Positions 17,572-26,653 of a stretch of DNA of 64,000 nucleotides are shown piece after piece. Numbering within the stretch: the first letter of the stretch is position 1; every line of letters starts with the position of its first letter. The notes below the pieces were generated by a model. It made no database searches. It had not been told where the DNA came from and was given only the letters and a program-made list of their open reading frames with translations. Made by a program: the position numbers and the translations under genes. The stretch comes from Flavobacteriaceae bacterium (GTDB lineage Bacteria; Bacteroidota; Bacteroidia; Flavobacteriales; Flavobacteriaceae): NCBI GenBank assembly GCA_013214065.1, contig JABSPK010000003.1, positions 398,028 through 462,027 of the forward strand, read 5' to 3'.

Positions 17572-20349
17572 TTAATTTTTGATTTCGGTGTCCGGATTTT
17601 GCATAGCCGGAACCAATGGGTTGCCATCGGCATCGATTTCAATGATGTTATCGAAGCCGAGTTGATCCAATTTGTCAATGATCTTCGCACGGTCACCGAC
17701 CATAAACCAGTTTACGGCTTCCGGTTTGACGACCTCTTTGCTCACCTTGTGCAGGTCAGCCAAAGATAGGTTTCTAACATTTTGATCGTACTTCTGGTAG
17801 TAGTCATCGGCTAATCCATACCGTACCAAATTCCGGATACTGCCGTTTACCGAACCATTGGTTTCCCACTGGCCTGGTAGCTTCAAGACTTGGTTCGTCT
17901 TGACCTTATCAAGCTCTTCTTGGGTTGCCAAGCGCGTTGTGACAAAATCAGTGATTTCCTTTTTGAACTCCGTTACGGATTCAGCGGTCTTATCGGTCTG
18001 TACCGAAGAATACACGATGAACGGGCGATCTTCTTTCGACCCCAAGACCAAGCCCCCGGCCCCATAAGACCAATGCTTATCTTCACGTAGGTTCATATTG
18101 ATCCTTGAAGTGAAATCACCTCCCAAGATGTTGACCATTTGCTCTAGGGCAACTTCTGACAAATCCGCGTACTTCTCCGTCAAGTGACCCGCAATGATAA
18201 CCGATTGTTGCGATTCTGGGCGGTTCATCAAATACAGCGTATTCTTGGTATTGGTTTGGGGTGCCTTGAAGGTTACCGTGGGCACATCGCCTTTCTTCCA
18301 CTTCGAGAATCGTTTTTCAAGCATCCCTTTCAATTCATCCATTTCGATATCACCGGTTACGATAAGGGTGGCGTTGTTCGGTTTCATCCAAGTATCGTAA
18401 AAGGCCACGACATCTTCACGCGTCAATTTGGAAACGGTTTCTTCGTATCCGGTGCCTGTGTAAGGGCTGCTGTACGGATGGTCATCCCCATACATGTATT
18501 TGTTCATGACCCGTAGCGCCATCGAAAACGGTTGGGTTTTTTCTTGACGGATATCGTTCAACTGTTGGTCTTTTAAACGGTCGAATTCGGCTTGCGGAAA
18601 AACCGGATTCAATACCACATTGGCAAAAAGATCCAAACTGGCCCCTAAACTCGGTTTCAGCGTACTCATATAAACATTGGAAAGGTCCTGGTTCGAAAAC
18701 GTACTCAAACTAGCACCCAGTAATTGTAGTTGTTCATTGATCTGCAACGAACTCATATCCTTGGTTCCCTCGTCCATGAGGTTCATTGACAATTCAGCGG
18801 TACCGGCGCTTGAAAGGTAGTCGGTCTTGTATCCGGCATCGAGTACCAGGTTGACCACCATGGTTGGAACCCCTGTCCTACGAGCCAAAACCACCTTCAA
18901 TCCATTCTTTAATTCAGTTCGTTGTAAGTCGGGGAATTGGGAGCTTTTTTGGACCCCTAAGGCAGGTAGCTCGCTGCGATCAACCGTCGATTCATCGATA
19001 CCATATTCGGGAAAAGGGTGGCATACCAAGATATGTTTGCCTCGTGAAAGCCATTTTTGGGCCGTTTTCTTAAGGTCTTCGGCAGTTGCCTCTTCCACGA
19101 ATTTCAATTGGGTCTTGTAGTAAGAAGCATCGCCATGATAGGTCTCGTTCGATGCCAAGATATCGGATACCCCGCCAAAGCCACCGATGCGCTCTAGCCC
19201 CTTGATGAAACCGGAGAAATAAGAGGCCTTGACGCGTTTTAATTCCTCATCGGTCGGACCTTCGTTCATGAACTTCTGGATTTCGGCCCACAACTCCTGC
19301 TCTAATTTTTTGGCATCTTGGCCCGGTTTGACGTTCAGCCACGTAATGAAGTTACTTGCGATTTCGCTGGATGCTTGAAAGGAGACCGCGGCACTGGCCG
19401 ATTGGTCTTCATAGATGAACTTTTTGTACAACCGCGAATTTTTCCCGCTGGTCAGGATGGACGAGATCAAATCGAAATGCAAATCCTCGCGGGCTCCGAA
19501 CTCCGGCGAATTCCAAGCGAAAAGTACCCGAGTTTCCGGAACACGATCTTGATAGACTTGATAGGAGTCGAAATTCTTTTCGGGAATATTCACTTCTTGA
19601 CGCTCGATAGTGGGTCCTGATGGGATATCGCCGAAATACTTGACCACTTTTTGATAGACTTCATCGGGATTCACGTCACCGGCAACGGCCAATACGGCAT
19701 TAGCCGCCCCATAATAGGCCTTGAACCACTCTTGTACATCTTCCAACGAAGCCGCATTGAGGTCTGCCATTTCACCGATGACCGTCCAAGAATACGGATG
19801 CCCTTTCGGGTACATCGCTTTGGTCAGGTAATCCCATTGCATCCCATAGGGCTGGTTTTCACCCTGGCGCTTTTCGTTCTGCACCACCCCGCGTTGCTCG
19901 TCTAATTTCGCTTGGTCGATAGCACCCAATAGGTGGCCCATACGGTCGGATTCCAAAAAGAGCACCTGATCCAATGCCGACAGTGGAACATTTTGGAAGT
20001 AATTCGTTCGGTCATTGTTGGTCGTTCCGTTCAAATCGGTCCCTCCAATGCTCTCCAAAGCTTGAAAATAATCCGTGTTGTAATTTTCGCTTCCGTTGAA
20101 CATCAGGTGTTCGAATAAATGCGCAAAACCGCTTTTTCCAGGTTTTTCATTTTTTGAGCCTACGTGATACCATACGTTGACGGCGGCTATGGGTGCCTTG
20201 TGGTCTTCATGGACCAAGAGGGTCAGCCCGTTTTTCAAGGTGTATTTCTTGTAAGCAATGTTAATATCGTCGGCTTTGAACGAAAAGTCTTGGGCCCACA
20301 ACATGGTTCCCGTCATCAGTGACAGGCACATAATCATCAGTTTTTTCAT
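17572..20349 (-). CDS. M16 family zinc metallopeptidase, two-domain (pitrilysin-like), secreted
   Basis: 925 aa from the ATG at 20349 (MKKLMIMCLSLMTGTMLWAQ, a signal peptide); longer forms start inside the upstream region. Two M16 repeats are present. The first has the inverted zinc motif HxxEH as HLFEH (about 76-80) with the downstream glutamate region (LDEQRGVVQNEKRQ). The second repeat (from about 500) lacks the zinc motif, as usual for the inactive half that closes the chamber. Probably degrades peptides in the periplasm. Monocistronic, ending at the shared terminator. Confidence 0.92.
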   Translation of the reverse strand: MKKLMIMCLSLMTGTMLWAQDFSFKADDINIAYKKYTLKNGLTLLVHEDHKAPIAAVNVWYHVGSKNEKPGKSGFAHLFEHLMFNGSENYNTDYFQALESIGGTDLNGTTNNDRTNYFQNVPLSALDQVLFLESDRMGHLLGAIDQAKLDEQRGVVQNEKRQGENQPYGMQWDYLTKAMYPKGHPYSWTVIGEMADLNAASLEDVQEWFKAYYGAANAVLAVAGDVNPDEVYQKVVKYFGDIPSGPTIERQEVNIPEKNFDSYQVYQDRVPETRVLFAWNSPEFGAREDLHFDLISSILTSGKNSRLYKKFIYEDQSASAAVSFQASSEIASNFITWLNVKPGQDAKKLEQELWAEIQKFMNEGPTDEELKRVKASYFSGFIKGLERIGGFGGVSDILASNETYHGDASYYKTQLKFVEEATAEDLKKTAQKWLSRGKHILVCHPFPEYGIDESTVDRSELPALGVQKSSQFPDLQRTELKNGLKVVLARRTGVPTMVVNLVLDAGYKTDYLSSAGTAELSMNLMDEGTKDMSSLQINEQLQLLGASLSTFSNQDLSNVYMSTLKPSLGASLDLFANVVLNPVFPQAEFDRLKDQQLNDIRQEKTQPFSMALRVMNKYMYGDDHPYSSPYTGTGYEETVSKLTREDVVAFYDTWMKPNNATLIVTGDIEMDELKGMLEKRFSKWKKGDVPTVTFKAPQTNTKNTLYLMNRPESQQSVIIAGHLTEKYADLSEVALEQMVNILGGDFTSRINMNLREDKHWSYGAGGLVLGSKEDRPFIVYSSVQTDKTAESVTEFKKEITDFVTTRLATQEELDKVKTNQVLKLPGQWETNGSVNGSIRNLVRYGLADDYYQKYDQNVRNLSLADLHKVSKEVVKPEAVNWFMVGDRAKIIDKLDQLGFDNIIEIDADGNPLVPAMQNPDTEIKN

Positions 20350-20472
20350 CGAATTTGATTTAATGTTACTTTTTGATTGATTTATTGTAGTGTTACAAGA
20401 TAACCCTAGTTGGTGATTGCCGCAAAAAAACACCGATTATTTTCAACGTTTGCTTACCTTTAAACTAGTCGT
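20350..20472. other. Divergent promoter region between M16 peptidase and AraC regulator
   Basis: 123 bp. TACCTTTA (20454-20461 region) is one mismatch from the -7 consensus, ends about 12 nt before the AraC ATG and is the likely promoter of that gene. No repeat or second gene is seen. Confidence 0.35.
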
Positions 20473-21651
20473 ATGAACTACTTTTTAGCCTTTCCCGATT
20501 TTAATATTTGGAGTACGCCTTTGCTACTTCTCACCATACAAGGATTGTTATTCGCCTTGTTGCTTCTGCAGCGGTACTTGAAAAAAGGCAATAGTGCCGA
20601 TTTGTTCCTTTTTTTCATTCTGTTGATTACCTGCTACAGCCAGACCTGCTATACCGTTGGGTTTATGGGATGGTACGACACCTTTCGAAACACCAAGATC
20701 AATTATGCCCTTATCGGGCTATCGGTCGCCGTCGTGCCATTGATCTACTTATATGTGAAGTCGATTACCATGTCATCGTTCCGGTTTCGAAGAGTGGATT
20801 GGTGGCATTTCCTCCCTGCTTTTTTGATCATCACCTATCGCATTGTCATCTACTTTTACGACGCATCACAGCCTGGTTTTGACGATACCCAGAACGGTTT
20901 TTTGAAAATCCACCTTGATGAAGCCTTCGTTTTGCCCATTTACGCCGCTTTCGGTTTTTTTCAAAACTTGTTGTACCTGGCGTTTACCTTTCAATTATTC
21001 TATTTCTATCGCAAAAAGATAAAGCAGTATTTTTCGAATACCTTCAAGCTGGAGCTGAATTGGATCTTGACCTTTCTTTCGCTGTATTCGGCCCTTTATC
21101 TATACGATTTGGTACAGACCATTATCAACGAATTCGTGGTTGAGCTCAGTTATGTTCAGCAATGGTGGATGACTTTGTTCGCCGGATTGGTTATCATTTA
21201 TGTTGGTATCAAAGGGTATTTTACCGATACCACGAAACTCAAAAAATTGGATTTCAGTTTCGCCCCAAACCGCGATAGTATCCCTGAGCCTTCAACGGTC
21301 AACCCAAAATCGATTCCCCAGGAAGCGAAAGACCGTTTGCAGCATATAATGGAAAAACAACGTCCCTATTTGGACCCCGAGCTCAACCTTGCCGACTTGG
21401 CCACTATGGTGAATATGACCCGGGCACAGCTTTCAGAAACGATCAATATCGGATTCGGGAAAAACTTCAACGATTTCATCAATATGCATCGGGTCGATGC
21501 CTTCAAGAAAATGCTTTCCGAAGACCAGCAAGAACGGCTTTCACTTTTGGGAATGGCTTATGAATGCGGATTCAATAGTAAAGCGACCTTCAACCGTGTC
21601 TTTAAAAAATTGACCAATACTTCGCCTTCGGAATATTTAAAGACCTCATAA
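20473..21651 (+). CDS. Membrane-embedded AraC-family transcriptional regulator
   Basis: 392 aa. The N-terminal ~240 residues hold about seven hydrophobic segments (for example residues 15-34, 44-60, 78-96), and the C-terminal ~100 residues are an AraC double-HTH DNA-binding domain (LNLADLATMVNMTRAQLSE; LGMAYECGFNSKATFNRVFKKLT). This 7TM-AraC architecture is common in Flavobacteria and should sense a membrane or periplasmic signal. Targets are unknown. The genes directly downstream, and the nested dyads at 21669-21695, are plausible targets. Confidence 0.88.
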   Translation: MNYFLAFPDFNIWSTPLLLLTIQGLLFALLLLQRYLKKGNSADLFLFFILLITCYSQTCYTVGFMGWYDTFRNTKINYALIGLSVAVVPLIYLYVKSITMSSFRFRRVDWWHFLPAFLIITYRIVIYFYDASQPGFDDTQNGFLKIHLDEAFVLPIYAAFGFFQNLLYLAFTFQLFYFYRKKIKQYFSNTFKLELNWILTFLSLYSALYLYDLVQTIINEFVVELSYVQQWWMTLFAGLVIIYVGIKGYFTDTTKLKKLDFSFAPNRDSIPEPSTVNPKSIPQEAKDRLQHIMEKQRPYLDPELNLADLATMVNMTRAQLSETINIGFGKNFNDFINMHRVDAFKKMLSEDQQERLSLLGMAYECGFNSKATFNRVFKKLTNTSPSEYLKTS

Positions 21652-21668
21652 TAAATTATTTACGTTTT

Positions 21669-21695
21669 TTTGAGACGTCTCAAATCGTATTTGAG
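21669..21695. promoter_or_regulatory. Nested dyads upstream of the DoxX operon
   Basis: TTTGAGACGTCTCAAA (21669-21684) is a perfect 16-bp palindrome and overlaps CTCAAATCGTATTTGAG (21679-21695). The result is three alternating TTTGAG/CTCAAA half-sites at 10-11 bp steps, one helical turn. No T-run follows, so an intrinsic terminator is unlikely. It looks like an operator for a dimeric regulator with an extra half-site. The regulator is unknown; the preceding AraC protein is a candidate. Confidence 0.55.
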
Positions 21696-21773
21696 CCGCT
21701 TCGGTAAGATTTGGGGCGCGGTACCCAAACGCTTTTTTCACTTTTGGAGTGTTCAATCACAATACTCGACATC

Positions 21774-22265
21774 ATGAAAAAAGTCTTGCATGTAGTAATC
21801 GATCCCATTCTACAGAAACATTGGATCGCCGATTTTACCTTCTTCATCATGCGTTTTATCTGTGGGATGTTATTGGCCCTTAGCTTCGGCGCCGATAAAT
21901 TCGGGATGCCATGGACCTCGGAAGGCCAAAATCTCAATCTCTTCGAAGTGTCGGCTTGGTTTCCGCAGGATGTGGCCGAATATGGGGGCATCTTCGCCGC
22001 CATGCCCGTGTTCTTTGCATGGATGGGCGCTTTCAGTGAAGCCGTAGGTGGTCTGTTCCTTGCTATCGGGTTCAAAACCCGTATTGCCTCGTTCTTGATT
22101 GCCTGTACGATGTTGGTGGCCATTTTTCTGCAAAAATGGGGACAAGGTGTCTGGGGCATGTTGCCGGCCATGGGCTTTCTCTGGGTCGCACTCTACCACC
22201 TCTATTTAGGTTCGGGCCGCTTCGGCATCGATTATCTTATTTCCAAAAAACTATTAAAATCCTAA
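21774..22265 (+). CDS. DoxX family membrane protein
   Basis: 163 aa from the ATG at 21774 (MKKVLHVVIDPILQ); longer starts enter the promoter region. Four hydrophobic segments (FFIMRFICGMLLALSFGADKF; AAMPVFFAWMGAFSEAVGGLFLAIG; a segment around SFLIACTMLVAIFL; GFLWVALYHLYLG) fit the DoxX/TQO small-subunit fold. The family includes quinol-oxidase subunits and stress proteins; the role here is unknown. It heads an operon with a lipoprotein and a DUF2807 protein (3-bp and 5-bp gaps). Confidence 0.85.
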   Translation: MKKVLHVVIDPILQKHWIADFTFFIMRFICGMLLALSFGADKFGMPWTSEGQNLNLFEVSAWFPQDVAEYGGIFAAMPVFFAWMGAFSEAVGGLFLAIGFKTRIASFLIACTMLVAIFLQKWGQGVWGMLPAMGFLWVALYHLYLGSGRFGIDYLISKKLLKS

Positions 22266-22268
22266 CAC

Positions 22269-22667
22269 ATGAAAAATCATTTGCAACGAATACTCCTTGG
22301 GTTGATGCTCCTAACCTGCCTACAAGCCTGTGTGCAACAAGAGCATACGAAAACCGTAACCTTCAAAGTTGATATGAACGGCATTTCGAATGTCGCGAAC
22401 GTGGGGCTCCGCGGTCAATTCACTTCGCCCTCTTGGCAGGTGACCATTCCGATGACCGATACGAATGGCGATGGTATTTATGAAGTGACCCTCGAGGAAA
22501 AGACCGCACAAAACAGCGTGTCCTTCAAATTCGTCAACCAATCGGATCAACTCGAACTGGCTTGTCAAGACAACCGTCGGATCACCTTCGATTATCGCCC
22601 TGAAACCATCGAATATAGTGCGGTCTTTGATAGTGCCGAATCCGGAATACAAACCCATAAACAATAA
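22269..22667 (+). CDS. Lipoprotein with glycogen-binding-like beta-sandwich domain
   Basis: 132 aa. The N-terminus is a lipoprotein signal with lipobox LQAC (Cys about residue 21). The remaining domain (VTFKVDMNGISNVANVGLRG, then a TDTNGDGIYEVTL stretch) resembles the AMPK-type/CBM48-like E-set domains that bind carbohydrate or serve as structural modules. It starts 3 bp after the DoxX gene. Probably anchored in the inner or outer membrane; ligand unknown. Confidence 0.65.
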   Translation: MKNHLQRILLGLMLLTCLQACVQQEHTKTVTFKVDMNGISNVANVGLRGQFTSPSWQVTIPMTDTNGDGIYEVTLEEKTAQNSVSFKFVNQSDQLELACQDNRRITFDYRPETIEYSAVFDSAESGIQTHKQ

Positions 22668-22672
22668 CCATC

Positions 22673-23554
22673 ATGAAAAAAGCACTTTACATCATAGCAT
22701 TGACCTTTGCCATGGTCATGCAAGGTCAAGTCAAAGGGAACGGGAATATCATCAGCAAGACCATTGCGTATGAAAACCTCACCGACATCACGATTTCGAT
22801 GTATGCCGATATCACTATAGACTGTGATCGCAAAGCGGGCATCACCCTAACCGGCGAATCGAACTTGCTCCCCTTGATCGATACCGAGGTGGTTGATGGA
22901 AAGCTCCAACTCGATCAATTGAAATGGATACAGCCCACCAGACGAATCCAAATTACCATCGGGGCGCCAAATCTAAAGCGGGTCGAACAAGGCACCAATG
23001 ACAACGCCAAGATCATCAATTTGAACAAGGAGTTCTTCACTGCTTCGGCTTTGAACGGAAATCTGGAACTATCAGGTCGTGTAGGCACTTTGAACATCAG
23101 CAATGAAAACGGAACCGTAGATGCTGCGGAACTTATCGTAGATCAAGTCGAATTGAATATCTGGGGATGGGGCAAAGCCATTGTCGCACCTAGTGGCTCC
23201 ATCGGTGGCCGTATGGCCAAGGAGGCCGAAATCGAATTGCGATCCAGTCCTGGATCTATAGATGCGGCCATAGCCAAGGCCATCGATCGCAATGCGGTCA
23301 AAGAGGAAGGTACCGTACAATACATCCGATTCAAGATCAAGAACAATTCAGCAAACCGCCACCAATTCTACGTCGTCGGTCCAAAGCCGGAAGGTGGAAA
23401 ATTCAGCTATGGGTTTCCGATGATGCCCGGAAGCATCAGAAAAGAACATTGGACGACCGGTACGAAGGTTTATAAAATCAGTGCCCTCGGTATCAAAAAA
23501 CTGGTCCGTAAAATTGAAATACAGGATGAGGACACTGTGGTAAAGCTCTTTTGA
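22673..23554 (+). CDS. DUF2807 (head GIN domain) putative adhesin-like protein
   Basis: 293 aa with a signal peptide (about 1-20). The body begins with VKGNGNIISKTIAYENLTDI, typical of DUF2807 beta-helix proteins of Bacteroidota: a GNG start, then repeating short strands of about 20 residues (GRVGTLNISNENGTVDA). Function in the family is unclear; export and a structural or surface role are inferred. Last gene of the DoxX operon, followed by a terminator. Confidence 0.75.
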   Translation: MKKALYIIALTFAMVMQGQVKGNGNIISKTIAYENLTDITISMYADITIDCDRKAGITLTGESNLLPLIDTEVVDGKLQLDQLKWIQPTRRIQITIGAPNLKRVEQGTNDNAKIINLNKEFFTASALNGNLELSGRVGTLNISNENGTVDAAELIVDQVELNIWGWGKAIVAPSGSIGGRMAKEAEIELRSSPGSIDAAIAKAIDRNAVKEEGTVQYIRFKIKNNSANRHQFYVVGPKPEGGKFSYGFPMMPGSIRKEHWTTGTKVYKISALGIKKLVRKIEIQDEDTVVKLF

Positions 23555-23571
23555 ACTTCCTGTAAAACCTT

Positions 23572-23611
23572 AAAAAAAGCCCTGATTTGTCGGATAAATC
23601 AAGGCTTTTTT
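23572..23611 (+). terminator. Rho-independent terminator
   Basis: AAAAAAAGCCCTGATTT (23572-23588) pairs with AAATCAAGGCTTTTTT (23596-23611), giving a long stem with one bulge and a T-run, 18 bp after the DUF2807 stop. Confidence 0.85.
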
Positions 23612-23676
23612 AATGAAATTCGCACTAAAACGAGGGATTTCCTAAGAAAATTTCAATGACTAAAGTTGAAAAATTA

Positions 23677-23684
23677 TATTTTTG
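23677..23684 (+). promoter_or_regulatory. Candidate -7 box for the second DoxX gene
   Basis: TATTTTTG, a perfect TAnnTTTG match 21 nt before the ATG at 23706. Confidence 0.45.
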
Positions 23685-23705
23685 TGCAGACTAAATCCCC
23701 CTAGA

Positions 23706-24083
23706 ATGAAAAACGGTTCCATGGCAAGTATCGGTCTTGCCCTTCTAAGAATTGCTCCTGCGGCCATGATGTTGGCCCATGGAGTCCCGAAATTCCAAAA
23801 ACTGATTGCCGGTGATTTCGAGTTTCCCAACCCTTTCGGTATCGGAGCGGCCCCTACCCTGTTTTTAGCGGTAGTCGGCGAATTCATCGCCCCTATCCTA
23901 TTGATCATCGGATATAAGACCAGGATCGCTTCCCTTTTGGCCTTAGTGACCATGTTGGGTGCGGCTTTTATCGTTCATGCTGCCGATCCTTTCGGCGTTC
24001 GTGAAAAAGCCTTGTTGTATGGTGCCTTCTTCCTTTGTATTTTCTTATTGGGTCCGGGCAAATACAGTCTGGATAAAAAGTAG
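23706..24083 (+). CDS. DoxX family membrane protein (second copy)
   Basis: 125 aa from the ATG at 23706. Four membrane segments and the family-typical LRIAPAAMMLAHGVPKFQKL near the N-terminus. It is shorter and clearly different from the DoxX protein at 21774 and has its own promoter box and an upstream terminator, so it is a separate unit. Role unknown. Convergent with holA. Confidence 0.85.
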   Translation: MKNGSMASIGLALLRIAPAAMMLAHGVPKFQKLIAGDFEFPNPFGIGAAPTLFLAVVGEFIAPILLIIGYKTRIASLLALVTMLGAAFIVHAADPFGVREKALLYGAFFLCIFLLGPGKYSLDKK

Positions 24084-24089
24084 TTACCC

Positions 24090-25091
24090 TTAAGATACGG
24101 CTACGAGGAGTTCTTTTAGTAGGTCGGCTTGCGAGATATTTTGTGCACCGACCCCTTTCCCTTTTAAATCCAAGACCCGAAGGGCGTGGATGATACCACT
24201 GACCCGCTTCATCGGGTAATTGTGGGAGGCCACTTGATATTCCTTTACAAAGAACGGGTTCACACCCAGGGTTTTGGCCACCGTTTTGGATGATTTATCG
24301 TTTAGACCATGATACTGCAAGAGTTGGATGAAAAAATTATTCAAGGTACTTACGGTGACCACGAAGGGGTTGTCTTTGGGGTTTTGGGCGAAGTAATCAA
24401 TGATGCGTGAGGCCTTGGTCATGTCGCGCTCACCGATGGCTTTCTTCAGTTCAAAATTGTTGAAGTCCTTACTGAATCCGATATGCTTTTCGATCAAGTC
24501 GGCCGTTATGGTGGCTCCTTTGTCAATGATCAAAAACAACTTTTCAAGTTCGTTATTGATCCTACCGAGATCCGTGCCTAAAAACTCGACCAGTAACATC
24601 CCCGCCTTGGGTTCCAAACCATAGCCTTTACCTGACAGGTTCCTGCGAATCCAATCGGCCACCTGGTTCTCGTACAATTTTTTGCTCTCGAACAACAGCC
24701 CGTTTTTCGAAACCGCTTTATATAGCTTTTTACGTTTATCGAGTTTCTTGTATTTGTAGCAGACGACCAGCAAGGTAGTCGGTTGGGGTTGTTCGCAATA
24801 GGCAGTCAACTGCTCGATGGTCCTCGACAGGTGTTGCGCTTCCTTGACGATGACCACTTGATATGCTGCCATCATCGGATATCGTTTGGCATTCGAAACG
24901 ATCTCATCGATACTGGTGTCCTTTCCATAAAGTGTTAGTTGATTGAACCCCCGTTCGGCTTCGGTCAGGACATGGACGGCGATGAAATCGGTAATCTTAT
25001 CTATAAAATAAGGCTCGTCCCCCATAAGGAAATAGACTGGGGCGAATGCCTTGTTTCGAATATCATCTGTTATTTTCTTGAGTTGATCCAT
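24090..25091 (-). CDS. holA: DNA polymerase III subunit delta
   Basis: 333 aa from the ATG at 25091 (MDQLKKITDDIRNKAFAPVYFLMGDEPYF). The Bacteroidota-type delta N-terminus PVYFLMGDEPYFIDKI (about 18-33) and the helical collar domain at the C-terminus are present. Delta opens the beta sliding clamp within the clamp loader. It is divergent from the HsdR_N protein with only 26 bp between start codons, an arrangement common in this class. Confidence 0.92.
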   Translation of the reverse strand: MDQLKKITDDIRNKAFAPVYFLMGDEPYFIDKITDFIAVHVLTEAERGFNQLTLYGKDTSIDEIVSNAKRYPMMAAYQVVIVKEAQHLSRTIEQLTAYCEQPQPTTLLVVCYKYKKLDKRKKLYKAVSKNGLLFESKKLYENQVADWIRRNLSGKGYGLEPKAGMLLVEFLGTDLGRINNELEKLFLIIDKGATITADLIEKHIGFSKDFNNFELKKAIGERDMTKASRIIDYFAQNPKDNPFVVTVSTLNNFFIQLLQYHGLNDKSSKTVAKTLGVNPFFVKEYQVASHNYPMKRVSGIIHALRVLDLKGKGVGAQNISQADLLKELLVAVS

Positions 25092-25101
25092 TTCAAAAAG
25101 A

Positions 25102-25119
25102 ATACGCATTTTTGCGTAT
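25102..25119. promoter_or_regulatory. Inverted repeat across the holA/HsdR_N start region
   Basis: ATACGCA (25102-25108) and TGCGTAT (25113-25119) form a perfect 7-bp dyad with a TTTT spacer, covering most of the 26 bp between the two divergent start codons and touching the ATG at 25118. It could be an operator or a hairpin controlling translation of the HsdR_N gene. Confidence 0.45.
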
Positions 25120-25564
25120 GCGGCCCTTGAATTTTCCTTCGTATCGGTTTCGGATCAAAAATACCGAAAAAGGTCCCTTCATTTTCGATGTGATCCGGAA
25201 AAAGTTCGTAGCACTGCAACCCGAAGAATGGGTGCGGCAGCATGCGGTGCGTTACCTTTCCGAAACCAAGGGGTACCCATTAAGCTTGATCAATGTGGAA
25301 AAACAATTGTTGGTCAATGGGCTCCGAAAGCGGTATGACATCATCGTTTACCGTTCTGATGGCACTATTTTCTTATTGGTGGAATGCAAAGCGCCAAAGG
25401 TCAGCATTACCCAAGAGGTTTTCGATCAAATCGCCATATACAACCTGGAGCTGGAAGCCGAACTCTTGATGGTTACCAATGGCCTGCAACACGTGCAGTG
25501 CAAAATGGACCTGAATCGGGAAAAATATGATTTTCTAGAGGAAGTTCCTGAATTTAGCCGTTAA
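25118..25564 (+). CDS. Orphan HsdR_N-like PD-(D/E)xK nuclease-domain protein
   Basis: 148 aa from the ATG at 25118. The segment YDIIVYRSDGTIFLLVECKAP (about 70-90) has the D...ExK arrangement of the PD-(D/E)xK fold as found in the N-terminal domain of type I restriction HsdR subunits. No helicase motor, hsdM or hsdS is present. In Bacteroidota this solitary domain is conserved next to holA, which suggests a housekeeping nucleic-acid function rather than restriction; that function is not known. Confidence 0.75.
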   Translation: MRPLNFPSYRFRIKNTEKGPFIFDVIRKKFVALQPEEWVRQHAVRYLSETKGYPLSLINVEKQLLVNGLRKRYDIIVYRSDGTIFLLVECKAPKVSITQEVFDQIAIYNLELEAELLMVTNGLQHVQCKMDLNREKYDFLEEVPEFSR

Positions 25565-25576
25565 TTTGCTCCCGTT

Positions 25577-26578
25577 TTGGAAGTTGCGATCGTCATATTG
25601 AATTGGAACGGTGCCGAGCTGTTGAAGGCCTATCTTCCTGAGGTCATCGCCCACAGCCCCAAAGCATCCATCTATGTCATTGATAATGCCTCGACCGACG
25701 GCTCGGTAGAACTTTTACGCACCCGTTTTCCACAGGTGAGTTGTATCGAGAATACCGATAATCTGGGGTTCGCCGGCGGCTATAATGCCGGGCTCCGGAA
25801 GATAAAGGCCGATGTGTTCTGTCTGCTGAATTCGGATGTAAAAGTGAGTGAAGGGTGGTTGACACCGATCGTATCGCAGTTCGAAACGGATTCGAAAGCG
25901 GCCATTGTCCAACCCAAAATCCTGGATTTAAAGAATCCCGGTCACTTTGAGTATGCCGGGGCCGGAGGTGGTTTTCTCGATAAATTGGGCTATCCGTTTT
26001 GCAGAGGTAGGATCTTCCAGGTCCTTGAGGAAGACCTCGGGCAGTATGACGATATCACTGAAGTCTTTTGGGCGACCGGCGCTTGTATGTTCATTAGAAC
26101 AAAGGTCTTTTGGGACTTGGGTGGATTCGACACCCGGTATTTTGCGCATCAAGAAGAAATCGATTTGTGTTGGCGGGCCCAGAACAAGGGGTATAGGGTC
26201 TTTTATAACGGGTTTAGCAAAGTATACCATTTGGGGGGATCTACCTTAAGCAATTCAAACCCGAACAAGACCTATCTTAATTTTCGCAATTCGCTGTACT
26301 CGATTACCAAAAACCTGCCTCGAAGAAGCGCCTTCAAATTGATTTTTTACCGATTGATCTTGGATGGGGTCGCGGCCGTTTGGTTCCTTTTCCAACTCAG
26401 ACCCATGCACAGTTTGGCCATTCTACGGGCGCATTTGGTTTTTTACCTTAACTTTAGAAAGCTATACAAAAGCAGGGAAAAAGCTAATTTTCTATTAAAA
26501 TATTACCGAACGAAATCCATTGTGTGGTCTCATTTCGTACATCAAGTGAAGAATTTTAACAATTTAGTAAAAGATTAA
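25577..26578 (+). CDS. Glycosyltransferase family 2
   Basis: 333 aa, start TTG at 25577 (MEVAIVILNWNG), which places the first beta strand exactly where GT2 proteins begin. The GT-A fold shows NWNG, YVIDNASTDGS (about 34-44), a LNSDVK segment (DxD-like, about 89-94) and the acceptor-site region WATGACMFIRTK. A C-terminal hydrophobic stretch (AVWFLFQL) may associate with the membrane. Likely transfers a sugar to a cell-surface glycan or lipid carrier. 12 bp after the HsdR_N gene. Confidence 0.87.
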   Translation: MEVAIVILNWNGAELLKAYLPEVIAHSPKASIYVIDNASTDGSVELLRTRFPQVSCIENTDNLGFAGGYNAGLRKIKADVFCLLNSDVKVSEGWLTPIVSQFETDSKAAIVQPKILDLKNPGHFEYAGAGGGFLDKLGYPFCRGRIFQVLEEDLGQYDDITEVFWATGACMFIRTKVFWDLGGFDTRYFAHQEEIDLCWRAQNKGYRVFYNGFSKVYHLGGSTLSNSNPNKTYLNFRNSLYSITKNLPRRSAFKLIFYRLILDGVAAVWFLFQLRPMHSLAILRAHLVFYLNFRKLYKSREKANFLLKYYRTKSIVWSHFVHQVKNFNNLVKD

Positions 26579-26611
26579 CTGCGGCATAGTGCCGATCCCT
26601 AGCAATTTCGA

Positions 26612-26619
26612 TAATTTTG
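26612..26619 (+). promoter_or_regulatory. Candidate -7 box for the OmpA lipoprotein gene
   Basis: TAATTTTG, a perfect TAnnTTTG match 34 nt before the ATG at 26654, giving a short 5' leader. Confidence 0.45.
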
Positions 26620-26653
26620 AACTCGCAACGGCAGATAATCTAAATAAACCATT

